Numbered from the stretch's first letter, positions 25,625-35,566 are shown. The stretch is 64,000 nt of DNA from an uncultured Bacteroidales bacterium (GCA_944326255.1 CALVDG010000004.1:48794-112793); one strand, 5' to 3'. A program made the numbers and translations. Notes: generated by a model not told the origin, from the sequence alone.

Positions 25625-26436
25625 GAAAGGATGTCTCGATAATTATTGTCAATTACAATACCTCAGAGTTGCTTTGCAACTGCCTCAGAAGCATCAGGCG
25701 CAGTCTGTCCGTAGACTATGAGGTCATTGTGGCTGATAATGCATCTACGGATGATTCAATTGCCCTGTGTTCCGATTTTAAGGAAGATCCCAGGTTTATT
25801 TTCAAGATACTTGACTCCAATTATGGATTTGCCAAGGCCAATAATATTGCTGCCGGTGCTGCTTCGGGAAAGCTCCTGCATTTTCTCAATCCGGATACGG
25901 AGATAGAGGAGGGGATGAGTGACGATTACAGGACAGCATTGAACATGCCAGAGACAGTTTTTGTCAATCCTCTTGTCAACAGAGACGGTTCTGTTGAGAA
26001 CAGGCCAAAACCGATACCGGTGCTCAGGGATATGTTTTTCTGGTATTTCTGCAGGAAAAAGGCGAGGGTGTGGTATAAGGGAGCATCGGTAATTATGTCT
26101 CGGGAAGTCTTTGAAAAAGTGGGAAAATGGTCTGAGGATTATTTCATATATGCGGAGGATCTGGATCTGTTCTACAGTCTGTCGCTTGCCGGAATCCCGG
26201 TGCGGAGTCTTTCTTCGGCTATCAGACATTACGGTGGAGGAAGCAGTTCGAGAAGATGGACAAATCTGGAACGCGAAGTGGTAGTGCAGCGTTCAACGAG
26301 ACTGTTCTACAAGAAGTATTTTTCTAATTTTCAGTATGTTGCAATTAAATTATATTTCGTTTTCCACTATCTTCTGAAAGACCCCGGGAGGGTTCCTGCA
26401 GATATAAAGGCGTGGAGGTTGAGCGGTAAGAAGTGA
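25621..26436 (+). CDS. Glycosyltransferase family 2
   Basis: Encodes a 271-aa GT-A-fold enzyme. SIIIVNYNTSELL at the N-terminus, VADNASTDDS and the metal/nucleotide-binding FLNPDTEIEEG are diagnostic. The later FIYAEDLDLFYSL segment resembles rhamnosyltransferase-like GT2 proteins. It overlaps the flippase stop by 4 bp (ATGA). It is the last gene of the ruvB-led block; frdA follows after 64 bp with its own leader. Confidence 0.92.
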   Translation: MRKDVSIIIVNYNTSELLCNCLRSIRRSLSVDYEVIVADNASTDDSIALCSDFKEDPRFIFKILDSNYGFAKANNIAAGAASGKLLHFLNPDTEIEEGMSDDYRTALNMPETVFVNPLVNRDGSVENRPKPIPVLRDMFFWYFCRKKARVWYKGASVIMSREVFEKVGKWSEDYFIYAEDLDLFYSLSLAGIPVRSLSSAIRHYGGGSSSRRWTNLEREVVVQRSTRLFYKKYFSNFQYVAIKLYFVFHYLLKDPGRVPADIKAWRLSGKK

Positions 26437-26500
26437 AAGTTTTGCAAAAGTGCTGAAAAGTAAGTAACATTGCACCAAATTTTAATTCTATTGATACATT

Positions 26501-28447
26501 ATGGAGGATAAGTTAATTTCCAAAGTACCCGAAGGTCCTTTGGCTGAAAAATGGACTAAGCATAAAGCCGCTATCCGTGTTGTCAGCCCTGCCAATAAAA
26601 GAAAGCTGGACATCATAGTCATCGGTACCGGCCTTGGCGGAGCCTCAGCAGCTGCCACTCTCGGAGAACTCGGTTATAATGTCAAGATTTTCTGCATCAG
26701 CGACTCTCCTCGCCGTGCGCACTCTATTGCGGCTCAGGGAGGTATCAATGCAGCCAAGAACTATCAGAACGACAATGACTCTGTGTACCGTCTCTTCTAC
26801 GACACCATCAAGGGAGGCGACTACCGCAGCCGTGAGGCCAATGTCTACAGGCTTGCAGAGGTCAGCAATCTGATTATCGACCAGTGTGTGGCTCAGGGAG
26901 TTCCTTTCGCACGTGACTACGGCGGACTGCTCGACAACCGCTCCTTCGGCGGTGCTCAGGTAAGCCGTACATTCTATGCCCGCGGTCAAACCGGACAGCA
27001 GCTCCTCCTCGGAGCATACGCTTCCCTGAACCGTCAGATCGCAAAGGGTACTGTCAAATCCTATCCCCGTCATGAGATGCTGGAGCTCGTGGTCATCAAC
27101 GGTGAGGCACGCGGTATCATCACCCGTAACCTCGTAACCGGCGAGATCGAGCGTTTCGGAGCCCACGCAGTAGTACTTGCTTCCGGAGGATACGGCAATA
27201 CTTATTTCCTCTCTACCAATGCCATGAACTCCAACGGCTCGGCTGCATGGCACTGCTACAAGAAAGGCGCATACTTCGCCAATCCCTGCTTCGCTCAGAT
27301 TCACCCTACCTGTATTCCCGTACACGGTGACCAGCAGTCCAAGCTGACCCTTATGAGTGAGTCCCTCCGTAATGACGGACGTATCTGGGTTCCCAAGAAG
27401 ATGGAGGATGTCAAGAAGCTCCGTGCAAAGCAGATAAAGGGCTCTCAGATTCCCGAGGAGGACCGCGACTACTATCTCGAGCGCAGGTATCCCGCTTTCG
27501 GTAATCTCGTTCCCCGTGACGTGGCTTCCCGCGCCGCAAAGGAGAGATGCGATGCCGGCTACGGTGTAAACGAGACAGGTCTGGCGGTGTTCCTGGATTT
27601 CTCCTCAGCCATTCAGAGACTCGGAAAGGATGTCATCACAGCCCGTTACGGCAACCTCTTTCAGATGTACGAGAAGATTACAGGCGTCAATCCCTACGAG
27701 GAGCCGATGATGATATATCCCGCCATCCACTATACTATGGGCGGTATCTGGGTAGACTACAACCTCCAGACCACCATCCCCGGTCTGTACGCCATCGGTG
27801 AGGCCAACTTCTCCGACCACGGCGGCAACCGTCTCGGTGCATCCGCCCTCATGCAGGGTCTTGCAGACGGATATTTTATCCTTCCTTATACTATCGGAGA
27901 TTACCTTTCTCACAAGATTCAGGAGCCCAAGGTCAATACAGACACTCCTGAGTTTGCCGAGGCAGAGAAAGCCGTTAAGGAGCGTATCAACTACTTCCTC
28001 AACAACAAGGGTACTCAGCCTGTGGACTACTACCACAAGAAGCTCGGTCACATCATGTGGGAGAAAGTCGGCATGGCCCGTGACAAGAAAGGTCTTGAGG
28101 AGGCTATCAAGGAGATTCACGAGCTCCGTGCCCAGTACATGAAGGACGTATATGTACCCGGTACCAACGAGGAGTTCAACCAGGAGCTGGAGAAAGCCCT
28201 CCGTGTGGCTGACTTCTTCGAGATCGGTGAGCTGATGGCCCGTGACGCCCTCAACAGGAACGAGTCCTGCGGCGGTCACTTCCGCGTCGAGATGCAGACT
28301 CAGGACGGAGAGACCCTCCGCGACGACGAGCATTATCAGTATGTAAGCGCATGGGAATATGCAGGCGAGGGCAAGGAGCCTATATTCCACAAGGAAGACC
28401 TTGTATTTGAATTTGTTAAGCCTTCAACACGTAACTATAAAGACTAA
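26501..28447 (+). CDS. frdA: Fumarate reductase/succinate dehydrogenase flavoprotein subunit
   Basis: Encodes a 648-aa FAD subunit. [20 protein letters not shown] is the Rossmann nucleotide motif, [15 protein letters not shown] holds the His that binds FAD covalently, and [13 protein letters not shown] and the [28 protein letters not shown] segment (near 27800-27870) are substrate/FAD regions. In anaerobic Bacteroidales it works mainly as fumarate reductase in the succinate/propionate pathway, paired with mdh in this window. frdB follows 14 bp downstream. The membrane cytochrome b subunit (frdC/sdhC), usually just upstream, is absent here. Codon choice suggests high expression. Confidence 0.96.
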   Translation: MEDKLISKVPEGPLAEKWTKHKAAIRVVSPANKRKLDIIVIGTGLGGASAAATLGELGYNVKIFCISDSPRRAHSIAAQGGINAAKNYQNDNDSVYRLFYDTIKGGDYRSREANVYRLAEVSNLIIDQCVAQGVPFARDYGGLLDNRSFGGAQVSRTFYARGQTGQQLLLGAYASLNRQIAKGTVKSYPRHEMLELVVINGEARGIITRNLVTGEIERFGAHAVVLASGGYGNTYFLSTNAMNSNGSAAWHCYKKGAYFANPCFAQIHPTCIPVHGDQQSKLTLMSESLRNDGRIWVPKKMEDVKKLRAKQIKGSQIPEEDRDYYLERRYPAFGNLVPRDVASRAAKERCDAGYGVNETGLAVFLDFSSAIQRLGKDVITARYGNLFQMYEKITGVNPYEEPMMIYPAIHYTMGGIWVDYNLQTTIPGLYAIGEANFSDHGGNRLGASALMQGLADGYFILPYTIGDYLSHKIQEPKVNTDTPEFAEAEKAVKERINYFLNNKGTQPVDYYHKKLGHIMWEKVGMARDKKGLEEAIKEIHELRAQYMKDVYVPGTNEEFNQELEKALRVADFFEIGELMARDALNRNESCGGHFRVEMQTQDGETLRDDEHYQYVSAWEYAGEGKEPIFHKEDLVFEFVKPSTRNYKD

Positions 28448-28461
28448 GGAGGGGTATTATT

Positions 28462-29241
28462 ATGAATTTTACTTTGAAAGTATGGCGTCAGCAGAACGCT
28501 AAAGCAAAAGGACATTTCGAAACATACAAGGTATCCAATATCTCACCGGATACCTCATTTCTCGAGATGCTCGATATCCTCAACGATCAGTTGATACGTG
28601 AGGGCAATGACCCTGTTGCTGTCAACAAGGGCTGTAAGAATTCAGGACCTATAGCATTTGACCACGACTGCCGCGAGGGTATCTGCGGTATGTGCTCGCT
28701 CTATATCAACGGCCATCCTCATGGACCTGACAGTGAGATTACTACCTGCCAGCTCCATATGCGTAAGTTCAAGGACGGCGGCACTATCACCATCGAGCCG
28801 TGGAGAAGTGCCGGTTTCCCTATCATCAAGGACCTGGTAGTCAATCGCGGAGCCTTTGACAAGATTCTTCAGGCCGGTGGATTCATCTCCGTCAATGCCG
28901 GTTCTGCTCAGGATGCCAACGCAATACCTATTCCCAAGCAGAAAGCCGACGAGAGTATGGATGCGGCTGCCTGCGTAGGCTGCGGTGCATGTGTGGCTAC
29001 CTGCAAGAACGGTTCGGCCATGCTCTTCGTAGCGGCCCGCGTAAGTTCTCTGGCTCTGCTGCCTCAGGGCCGTCCCGAGGCTGCACGCAGGGCAAAGGCC
29101 ATGGTGGCCAAGATGGACGAGCTGGGCTTCGGTGCCTGCACCAACACCCAGGCTTGCCAGAGCGAGTGCCCTAAGGGTATCACTGTCAGCCATATCGCCC
29201 GTCTGAACCGCGAGTTCCTCTGTGCGAAACTGAAAGACTAG
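28462..29241 (+). CDS. frdB: Fumarate reductase/succinate dehydrogenase iron-sulfur subunit
   Basis: Encodes a 259-aa subunit carrying electrons between quinol and FAD. [2Fe-2S] ligands are in [17 protein letters not shown], [4Fe-4S] ligands in [14 protein letters not shown] and [3Fe-4S] ligands in [14 protein letters not shown]. The length is normal. It directly follows frdA and is followed after 2 bp by an alpha/beta hydrolase, so all three may be one transcript. No frdC lies on either side. Confidence 0.96.
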   Translation: MNFTLKVWRQQNAKAKGHFETYKVSNISPDTSFLEMLDILNDQLIREGNDPVAVNKGCKNSGPIAFDHDCREGICGMCSLYINGHPHGPDSEITTCQLHMRKFKDGGTITIEPWRSAGFPIIKDLVVNRGAFDKILQAGGFISVNAGSAQDANAIPIPKQKADESMDAAACVGCGACVATCKNGSAMLFVAARVSSLALLPQGRPEAARRAKAMVAKMDELGFGACTNTQACQSECPKGITVSHIARLNREFLCAKLKD

Positions 29242-29243
29242 CT

Positions 29244-30035
29244 ATGGAGTACTTTGTCACCTGCAACGGTATACCGGTTCATGTTTCCGAGACTGGAAAG
29301 GGTGACAAGGCTATAATTTTGCTCCACGGCTATCTGGAGACACTGTATATATGGGAAGAGTTCCGGAGTCTTCTTCCGGACTCTTCCCGTATTGTTTCCA
29401 TAGACCTGCCCGGGCTTGGACTGACCGGCTCCGATCCCTATGTCAATTCAATGCAGTTTGACGCCAAGGTTCTACTTGACCTGCTGGACAAACTGTGCAT
29501 CATGCGTCCTTATATTATCGGTCATTCCATGGGAGGATATGTCGGTCAGCGTTTTCTGAGGGATTATCCGGGACGTCTCGCAGGTCTGGTCAATATCAAT
29601 TCTGTCCCGTATGCCGATGATCCGGCCAAGCAGTCCGACCGGCAGAAGGAGATAGACTTCATTCTCAACGGCAAACTGGTGCAGCTGGCTCAGATAGCGG
29701 TGCCCAATATGTACTGCAAGGATAATCTCCGCAAGCTGGACGAGAAGATCACCGAGACTCTGGAGATATGCGAGATGCATGATCCTCAGGGAGTCGCAGC
29801 TGTTGTCCGGGGCCTGGTCTCCAGGGATGACAATGTGGATATACTCGCTTCTCCGCAAGTACCCGTTATGTTTATCCACGGCGATTCGGATGTGTATTGT
29901 CCTATAGCAAAAATAGACCGTATAATGGCCGATTTACCCGGCTGTAATCACGTCGTAGTTCCCCGGACGGGACATAATACCTTTATCGAGGAACCGGCCT
30001 CTACAGCCGCTCTAATCCTCGATTTTATTCAATAA
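29244..30035 (+). CDS. Alpha/beta hydrolase
   Basis: Encodes a 263-aa alpha/beta-hydrolase-fold enzyme. The oxyanion segment LLHGY is at 26-30 and the nucleophile elbow GHSMGG has Ser95. An acid (Asp in FIHGDSDVYCP) and a His (RTGHNTFIEEP) complete the triad. The substrate is unknown; a small-molecule esterase or lactonase is likely. It is tightly linked to frdB (2 bp). Its 3' end overlaps the convergent hflX gene by 7 bp. Confidence 0.92.
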   Translation: MEYFVTCNGIPVHVSETGKGDKAIILLHGYLETLYIWEEFRSLLPDSSRIVSIDLPGLGLTGSDPYVNSMQFDAKVLLDLLDKLCIMRPYIIGHSMGGYVGQRFLRDYPGRLAGLVNINSVPYADDPAKQSDRQKEIDFILNGKLVQLAQIAVPNMYCKDNLRKLDEKITETLEICEMHDPQGVAAVVRGLVSRDDNVDILASPQVPVMFIHGDSDVYCPIAKIDRIMADLPGCNHVVVPRTGHNTFIEEPASTAALILDFIQ

Positions 30036-31213
30036 AGAAGGTTGTTGAAGGGGTATCTCCTTTCGTGTATAGAGCGGACCATCCCGTAGAGGTCCTTCCG
30101 CAGTTTCTCAATGTTGATCTTCTGCCTGGCCGATATGAATATGCAGGCAGTGTTCTCCTTCGCTACCCACATCTTCTCAAGACGCTCCAGCGATACATTC
30201 TCCGGCTTCTCCTCCTCAAAGTCAAACTCGCTCTGTTCCCGATAGTTATAGGCATCTATCTTATTGAATATCATGTAGATGGGTTTGTCTTTGGCCTCGA
30301 TATCCATAAGTGTCTCATTTACGGCCCTTATCTGCTCTTCAAAGTCGGGGTGGGAGATGTCCACTACGTGCAGCAGTATGTCGGCTTCACGTACTTCATC
30401 CAGAGTGCTCTTGAATGACTCAATCAGCTGTGTTGGCAGTTTTCTTATGAAGCCGACAGTATCTGAAAGCAGGAACGGTACGTTGTCTATGACTACCTTC
30501 CTGACGGTAGTGTCGAGGGTGGCGAACAGCTTGTTCTCGGCGAATACGTCGCTCTTAGAAAGCAGGTTCATCAGCGTGCTTTTGCCTGCGTTGGTGTATC
30601 CGACGAGAGATACGCGCACGAGGGAGCCTCTGTTTCCGCGCTGGGAGGACATCTGGCGGTCTATCTTCTTAAGCTGTTCTTTAAGCAGGCTTATCTTGTT
30701 GAGGATTATTCGGCGGTCAGTTTCGATCTGACTCTCTCCCGGGCCTCTCATGCCGATACCGCCGCGCTGTCTCTCAAGGTGAGTCCACATACGGGTCAGG
30801 CGGGGTAGGAGGTACTGATACTGAGCCAGTTCCACCTGTGTTTTCGCATAGGCTGTCTTGGCCCTCTGAGCGAATATGTCCAGTATGAGATTAGTCCTGT
30901 CCAATATCCTGCACTGCAGCTCTCTTTCCAGGTTTCTAAGCTGTGACGGTGACAGCTCGTCGTCGAAGATGACCAGCTTGATCTCATGCTCCTCTATGTA
31001 GGATTTGATCTCCTCCAGCTTTCCAGTGCCTACGTATGTCCTGGAATTGGCCCGTTCGAGTCTTTGCGTGAATCTTTTCTCGCTCTTTGCACCGGCAGTC
31101 AGGGCCAGGAACTCCAGTTCGTCCAGGTTCTCCTTTATTCTGCGTTCGTCAGTGCCTTGCGGGATGACGGATACGACGACAATCCTTTCAAATTCTTGCT
31201 CTTCTTTCTTCAT
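30029..31213 (-). CDS. hflX: Ribosome-associated GTPase HflX
   Basis: Encodes a 394-aa HflX, a GTPase that splits stalled 70S ribosomes under stress. The N-terminal nucleotide-binding region includes YVGTGKLEEI and VIFDDELSPSQLRNLE. The linker RGGIGMRGPGESQIETDRR is diagnostic. The G domain shows G1 GYTNAGKST, G3 DTVGFIRKLP and G4 NKID. The start MKKEEQEF is chosen; upstream in-frame codons lie in the tonB terminator hairpin. Confidence 0.96.
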   Translation of the reverse strand: MKKEEQEFERIVVVSVIPQGTDERRIKENLDELEFLALTAGAKSEKRFTQRLERANSRTYVGTGKLEEIKSYIEEHEIKLVIFDDELSPSQLRNLERELQCRILDRTNLILDIFAQRAKTAYAKTQVELAQYQYLLPRLTRMWTHLERQRGGIGMRGPGESQIETDRRIILNKISLLKEQLKKIDRQMSSQRGNRGSLVRVSLVGYTNAGKSTLMNLLSKSDVFAENKLFATLDTTVRKVVIDNVPFLLSDTVGFIRKLPTQLIESFKSTLDEVREADILLHVVDISHPDFEEQIRAVNETLMDIEAKDKPIYMIFNKIDAYNYREQSEFDFEEEKPENVSLERLEKMWVAKENTACIFISARQKINIEKLRKDLYGMVRSIHERRYPFNNLLY

Positions 31214-31222
31214 TCTTTGAAT

Positions 31223-31260
31223 CAAAAAAATGAGGCTGACTCTTTTCAGGGACAGCCTCA
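31223..31260 (-). terminator. Rho-independent terminator after tonB
   Basis: On the minus strand TGAGGCTG...CAGCCTCA encloses a 14-nt loop and is followed by TTTTTTT. It separates tonB from hflX. Confidence 0.8.
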
Positions 31261-31282
31261 CATAATCTTTCTGTGAATTGAT

Positions 31283-31987
31283 TTAGTTTCTCAGCTGGAA
31301 TACGATAGGGAAGCTGAATGATACGCGCACTGCCTTGTCCCTCTGCTTTGCAGGAGTCCATTTGGGTGAGCTCTGAACGACTCTGATGGCTTCCTGATCA
31401 AGAGCGGGATCCACGCCTCTGAGTACTCTTACATTGGTGACAGTTCCGTCTTTCTCTACGGTGAACTGGAGGAATACACGACCGGAGATACCGTTCTCAC
31501 GGGCTACGTCGGGATATTCCAACTGTGAGTACACCCATTTCGGGAACTCTTCTTTGGCGTCACCGCCATTGAAAGTAGGACGCTGCTCAAATGAGATGGC
31601 ATCGAAAGGAACGGCTTCCTCTATGATGGTCTCCTCAGCGACTTCGGCCACGTAGTCCATAATCTGCACACCCATGTCCGCATCGTCCTCAAGGCTGATA
31701 AACAGGTCGGTATCAACTACGATATCGTCATCAACGACCTCAATCATGTCTGACAGTTGGGGAACTTTGGGAGCTTCCGGGGGTGGAGGAGGGGCCTCAG
31801 TTGTAACAGGTATCTCTTCTACTTCTACTATTACGGCTGTCTCCTCCTGTATGACGGACTCAGCTTTCTCTTCTGTGCTCCACTCGAAAGCAGCAAGTAT
31901 GATTACGAGAGCGATGATAAGTCCTAACTCTCTGTAAAACAGCTTCCTGTTTTCAAGATTAGCTTTTTCGGATTTTTTAACTTCCAT
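31283..31987 (-). CDS. tonB: Energy transducer TonB
   Basis: Encodes a 234-aa TonB-family protein that transmits the proton motive force to TonB-dependent outer-membrane receptors. One N-terminal transmembrane segment (about 22-38) is followed by an acidic/proline-rich linker (EAPPPPPEAPKVPQ) crossing the periplasm, and a C-terminal TonB domain from about 150 (PKWVYSQLEYPDVARENGISG ... SSPKWTPAKQRDKAVRVS). ExbB/ExbD are not adjacent. It is followed by a strong terminator, so it is probably monocistronic. Confidence 0.93.
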   Translation of the reverse strand: MEVKKSEKANLENRKLFYRELGLIIALVIILAAFEWSTEEKAESVIQEETAVIVEVEEIPVTTEAPPPPPEAPKVPQLSDMIEVVDDDIVVDTDLFISLEDDADMGVQIMDYVAEVAEETIIEEAVPFDAISFEQRPTFNGGDAKEEFPKWVYSQLEYPDVARENGISGRVFLQFTVEKDGTVTNVRVLRGVDPALDQEAIRVVQSSPKWTPAKQRDKAVRVSFSFPIVFQLRN

Positions 31988-32077
31988 GCTATTTTAGTAT
32001 TTTCTAATTTTCCAACTGTAAAATTAGATATTATTTCTCAAATACAAGCAAAAATTGTTGAAAAATCTGTTAAAAAC

Positions 32078-33019
32078 TTAAATCAGTCCGAGGTCGTGGA
32101 GTATCTTGTTGGTGTTTCTCTGCTTCTCCGCACCTTCGTGGAATCTCTTCTTCTCGTCTTCGGAGAGTTTGATCCTGACGATCTTCTCAACACCTTTTCT
32201 GCCGATTACGATAGGCACTCCGAGGCAGATATCCTCCTCACCGTATTCTCCGTTCTGGGGAACGCTGCAGGGGATGATTCTCTTCTCGTCGTGGAGTATG
32301 GCCCTTACGATGCTTGCAGCACATGCGCCGGGGGCGTAGAATGCAGATGTACCCATGAGTTTGGTAATGGTGGCACCGCCTACCATCGTGTCGGCGATTA
32401 CCTGCTCTCTCTTGGCTTTGCTGAGGATCTTCTCCACGTCTCCGCCTTTATATTTAACGCTGCTCATCAGAGGTACCATGGTGGCGTCACCGTGAGCTCC
32501 GATAACCATGCCGTCGATATCGCATACCGGGGCGTTCAGGGCTTTGCTCAGGTAGTAGTTGAACCTGCTGCTGTCAAGCGCGCCGCCCATACCGATGAGG
32601 TGGTTCTTCTTGATGTTGCAGGTCTTGTATGCCAGATAGGTCATAGTGTCCATGGGGTTGGATACCATAACTATAAAGGCGTTGGGAGAGAATTTCACGA
32701 TATTGCCTACAACTTCGCTGACGATCTTGGCGTTTGTTCCGATGAGGTCTTCCCTGGACATACCGGGCTTGCGGGGCATACCGGAAGTCACAACCACTAC
32801 ATCTGAACCTGCAGTGGCCTTGTAGTCGTTTGTTACGCCTGTGATGCGGGAGTTGATGCCCATTATTTTAGCTGACTGCTGGAGGTCGATGGCCTTGCCT
32901 TCTGCGTAACCCTCTCTTACATCGAGAAGTACGATTTCTTTTGCAATATTCCAGCCTGCGAGTACGTTGGCGCAGGTAGCTCCTACGTTGCCGACGCCGA
33001 TAACACTAACTTTTGACAT
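32078..33019 (-). CDS. mdh: Malate dehydrogenase (LDH-like type)
   Basis: Encodes a 313-aa NAD-dependent enzyme interconverting malate and oxaloacetate. GVGNVGATCAN is the NAD-binding loop, Asp of LLDVREG selects NAD over NADP, MPRKPGMSREDL carries substrate-binding arginines, VSNPMDT follows, and GAHGDATMVP contains the catalytic His. The LDH-like subgroup is common in Bacteroidota. With frdAB it supplies the reductive malate-fumarate-succinate branch. Confidence 0.96.
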   Translation of the reverse strand: MSKVSVIGVGNVGATCANVLAGWNIAKEIVLLDVREGYAEGKAIDLQQSAKIMGINSRITGVTNDYKATAGSDVVVVTSGMPRKPGMSREDLIGTNAKIVSEVVGNIVKFSPNAFIVMVSNPMDTMTYLAYKTCNIKKNHLIGMGGALDSSRFNYYLSKALNAPVCDIDGMVIGAHGDATMVPLMSSVKYKGGDVEKILSKAKREQVIADTMVGGATITKLMGTSAFYAPGACAASIVRAILHDEKRIIPCSVPQNGEYGEEDICLGVPIVIGRKGVEKIVRIKLSEDEKKRFHEGAEKQRNTNKILHDLGLI

Positions 33020-33072
33020 AGTTGTAATTTGTTATTAAATTTACCAAAATTTTTAAGCAAAAATCAGACCGC

Positions 33073-33567
33073 ATGATAAGATTTGAAGTCATAGACGCGA
33101 CCTTCAATTTGCGCCACAAAAATGCAATTAAAAATTGGATTAAGGAAATCATTTTGAGCAAAAATCGCAGAGTAGGGGATATCAACTATATTTTCTCAAA
33201 CGATGAATATGTTCTCGAGGTCAATCGTAAATATCTTGGCCACGATTACTATACCGACATAATAACGTTCGATACTTCTGAATATGATGAGCAAATAGCA
33301 GATAACAAGGTAGATACAATCTCTGCCGATATCATAATCAGTCTGGATACGGTAGCGGCGAATGCCGTCACTTACAGTGCGGATTTTCCGCAGGAGCTTT
33401 ACCGCGTCATAATACACGGCATCCTGCATCTGGTCGGGTATGATGACTTGAATGAGGCGGACTCCTGCAGGATGCGCAAGGCCGAGGATGAGGCGCTGGC
33501 TCTTCTTCCCAAGTTTGGTATCCTCGGTGATCAGGCTTATATTTGCCGCGCAAAATCCCAAAGTTAA
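33073..33567 (+). CDS. ybeY: Endoribonuclease YbeY
   Basis: Encodes a 164-aa metal-dependent RNase involved in 16S rRNA 3' maturation and ribosome quality control. The zinc site is HGILHLVGYDD (H-x3-H-x3-G-Y-D, lacking the usual final His spacing but family-typical in Bacteroidota). YYTDIITFDTSEYD precedes it. The stop codon overlaps the mnmG start by one base (TAATG), so the two genes are translationally coupled. Confidence 0.93.
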   Translation: MIRFEVIDATFNLRHKNAIKNWIKEIILSKNRRVGDINYIFSNDEYVLEVNRKYLGHDYYTDIITFDTSEYDEQIADNKVDTISADIIISLDTVAANAVTYSADFPQELYRVIIHGILHLVGYDDLNEADSCRMRKAEDEALALLPKFGILGDQAYICRAKSQS

Positions 33568-35540
33568 TGGACTTCAGGTACGATATCATAGTAATAGGTG
33601 CCGGTCATGCCGGATGTGAAGCTGCATCGGCTGCTGCCAGGCTGGGTGTCAAAGTGCTTCTTATCACGATGGATATGAACAAGATCGCCCAGATGTCCTG
33701 TAATCCTTCCATTGGCGGAATCGCTAAAGGTCAGATTGTCAGAGAGATAGATGCTCTTGGGGGATTTTCAGGAATCGTTACAGACGCTTCTACGCTTCAG
33801 TTTCGGATGCTCAACCGCTCCAAGGGCCCTGCTATGTGGAGTCCCAGAGCCCAGTGTGACCGTATGGCCTTTTCCATGAACTGGCGCTGGATACTGGAGA
33901 ATACGCCCAATCTCGTTTTCTGGCAGGATACCGTTACGCATTTCAATTTTTCATCCTCCGGGGATATAGATTCTCTCGAGACATCGATGGGGGGGCATTT
34001 TTCAGCATCGTATTATATCCTGACAGCGGGAACCTTTCTTAATGGCAGAATCTTCGTCGGTGACAGGACTACCGAGGGGGGTAGGGTAGCGGAACCGTCA
34101 TCGTATTTCGTTTCCCGTCAGCTGTGCGACCGGGGTATAGCAACCGCCAGGATGAAGACCGGTACGCCTCCCCGCGTGGATATTCGCTCAGTCAATACTA
34201 CTGAGTTGATCCTGCAACAGGGAGATGAGAGGCCGGAAAAATTCTCATTCCTGCCCTATCTTTCCTCTGCGCAGCGTTCGGACATTCCCCAAATGGATTG
34301 CTATATCGCCCATACGAATGCGACTGTGCATGATATCCTGCGGTCGGCTTTTGATAAGTCGCCCCTGTTCTCAGGCAAGATAACCGGTATCGGGCCGCGC
34401 TACTGTCCGAGTATCGAGGACAAGTTGCGGACATTCGCTGATAAGGACTCACATCAGATATTCCTGGAGCCCGAAGGGCGCAATTCGACTGAGTATTATC
34501 TGCAGGGCTTCTCTTCATCGCTCCCTTTTGAGACTCAGATAAACGCTTTGATGCATGTGCCTGGCTTTGAGCACGTTCATTTGTTGCGTCCTGCTTATGC
34601 CATTGAATACGACTATTTTGATCCTGTGCAGTTAGACCACACGCTACGTTCCCGCGTAGTGTCCAATCTTTTCCTCGCAGGTCAGGTCAACGGTACGACC
34701 GGTTATGAAGAGGCCGGCGCACAAGGTATCATAGTCGGCATCAATGCTGCGCTCCGTGTTAAGACAGGTCAGGAGTTTACTTTGTCGCGTGATACTTCCT
34801 ACATCGGAGTCCTCATAGACGATTTGGTGACTAAAGGTGTGGATGAGCCTTACAGGATGTTTACATCCCGTGCCGAATATCGGATTCTCTTGCGTCAAGA
34901 CAACACTGATGAGCGGCTGACGCCACTCTCACATCAAATAGGCTTGGCTTCCGATTACAGGATGAGGGTTCTGGAGTTAAAGAGCAAGATTAAGACGCGG
35001 ATAAATTCTGCTCTTTCATCAACTCGGCCTACACTTGATGACCTTAACACCTATTTAGGTACAATCGGATCATCTCCGCTTTCTTCTACTAGACCGTTAC
35101 TTGATTTAATATCGCGCCCTGGTGTAACGATAAGAGATTTGTATCGATTTGTTCCACGTGGAACAAAGACGTCTATCACGAAGCACTCTTATGTGTCTAC
35201 ACAAAAAATATCATCAAGTTTACCTGCTGCTCTTCCTGATTATTTCAAAATACTGTTTTCTGACAAATATTGCCTATTGAGCGAATCGCTTGATTCGTGC
35301 GAGATAGAATTAAAGTATAGAGGCTATATTGACCGTGAGATTCAGCAGGCACAAAAGCTAAAGCGGCTGGAGAACCTCTCTATTCCTGATGATTTTGATT
35401 ATGCGGCTTTGGAGTCATTGTCAATAGAAGCCCGTATGAAGCTGACAAAGCACAGGCCGCGCAATATCGCCGAGGCTTCCCGAATACCGGGTGTCTCGCC
35501 ATCTGATATATCGGTTCTGCTGGTCTACTTCGGTCGTTGA
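33567..35540 (+). CDS. mnmG: tRNA uridine-5-carboxymethylaminomethyl modification enzyme MnmG
   Basis: Encodes a 657-aa FAD enzyme that, with MnmE, modifies wobble U34 of several tRNAs. Motifs: FAD loop IIVIGAGHAGCEAASAAARLG, SCNPSIGGIAKG, MNRSKGPAMWSPRAQCDR, and TGYEEAGAQG. It is about 28 residues longer than the enterobacterial protein. The extra length includes a repetitive SSTRP stretch around residues 475-515, in a part of the gene with a higher AT content. A perfect parS-like palindrome (35150-35165) lies inside the coding sequence, encoding FVPRGT. It starts by one-base overlap with ybeY. Confidence 0.96.
   Translation: MDFRYDIIVIGAGHAGCEAASAAARLGVKVLLITMDMNKIAQMSCNPSIGGIAKGQIVREIDALGGFSGIVTDASTLQFRMLNRSKGPAMWSPRAQCDRMAFSMNWRWILENTPNLVFWQDTVTHFNFSSSGDIDSLETSMGGHFSASYYILTAGTFLNGRIFVGDRTTEGGRVAEPSSYFVSRQLCDRGIATARMKTGTPPRVDIRSVNTTELILQQGDERPEKFSFLPYLSSAQRSDIPQMDCYIAHTNATVHDILRSAFDKSPLFSGKITGIGPRYCPSIEDKLRTFADKDSHQIFLEPEGRNSTEYYLQGFSSSLPFETQINALMHVPGFEHVHLLRPAYAIEYDYFDPVQLDHTLRSRVVSNLFLAGQVNGTTGYEEAGAQGIIVGINAALRVKTGQEFTLSRDTSYIGVLIDDLVTKGVDEPYRMFTSRAEYRILLRQDNTDERLTPLSHQIGLASDYRMRVLELKSKIKTRINSALSSTRPTLDDLNTYLGTIGSSPLSSTRPLLDLISRPGVTIRDLYRFVPRGTKTSITKHSYVSTQKISSSLPAALPDYFKILFSDKYCLLSESLDSCEIELKYRGYIDREIQQAQKLKRLENLSIPDDFDYAALESLSIEARMKLTKHRPRNIAEASRIPGVSPSDISVLLVYFGR
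35150..35165. promoter_or_regulatory. parS-like ParB binding site inside mnmG
   Basis: TGTTCCACGTGGAACA, a perfect 16-bp palindrome matching the general chromosomal parS consensus TGTTYCACGTGRAACA. Confidence 0.8.
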
Positions 35541-35546
35541 ATGTGT

Positions 35547-35562
35547 TGTTCCACGTGGAACA
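35547..35562. promoter_or_regulatory. Second parS-like site, between mnmG and the GNAT gene
   Basis: Identical 16-bp palindrome, 397 bp from the first, in the short gap after the mnmG stop. Confidence 0.82.
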
Positions 35563-35566
35563 TTAT

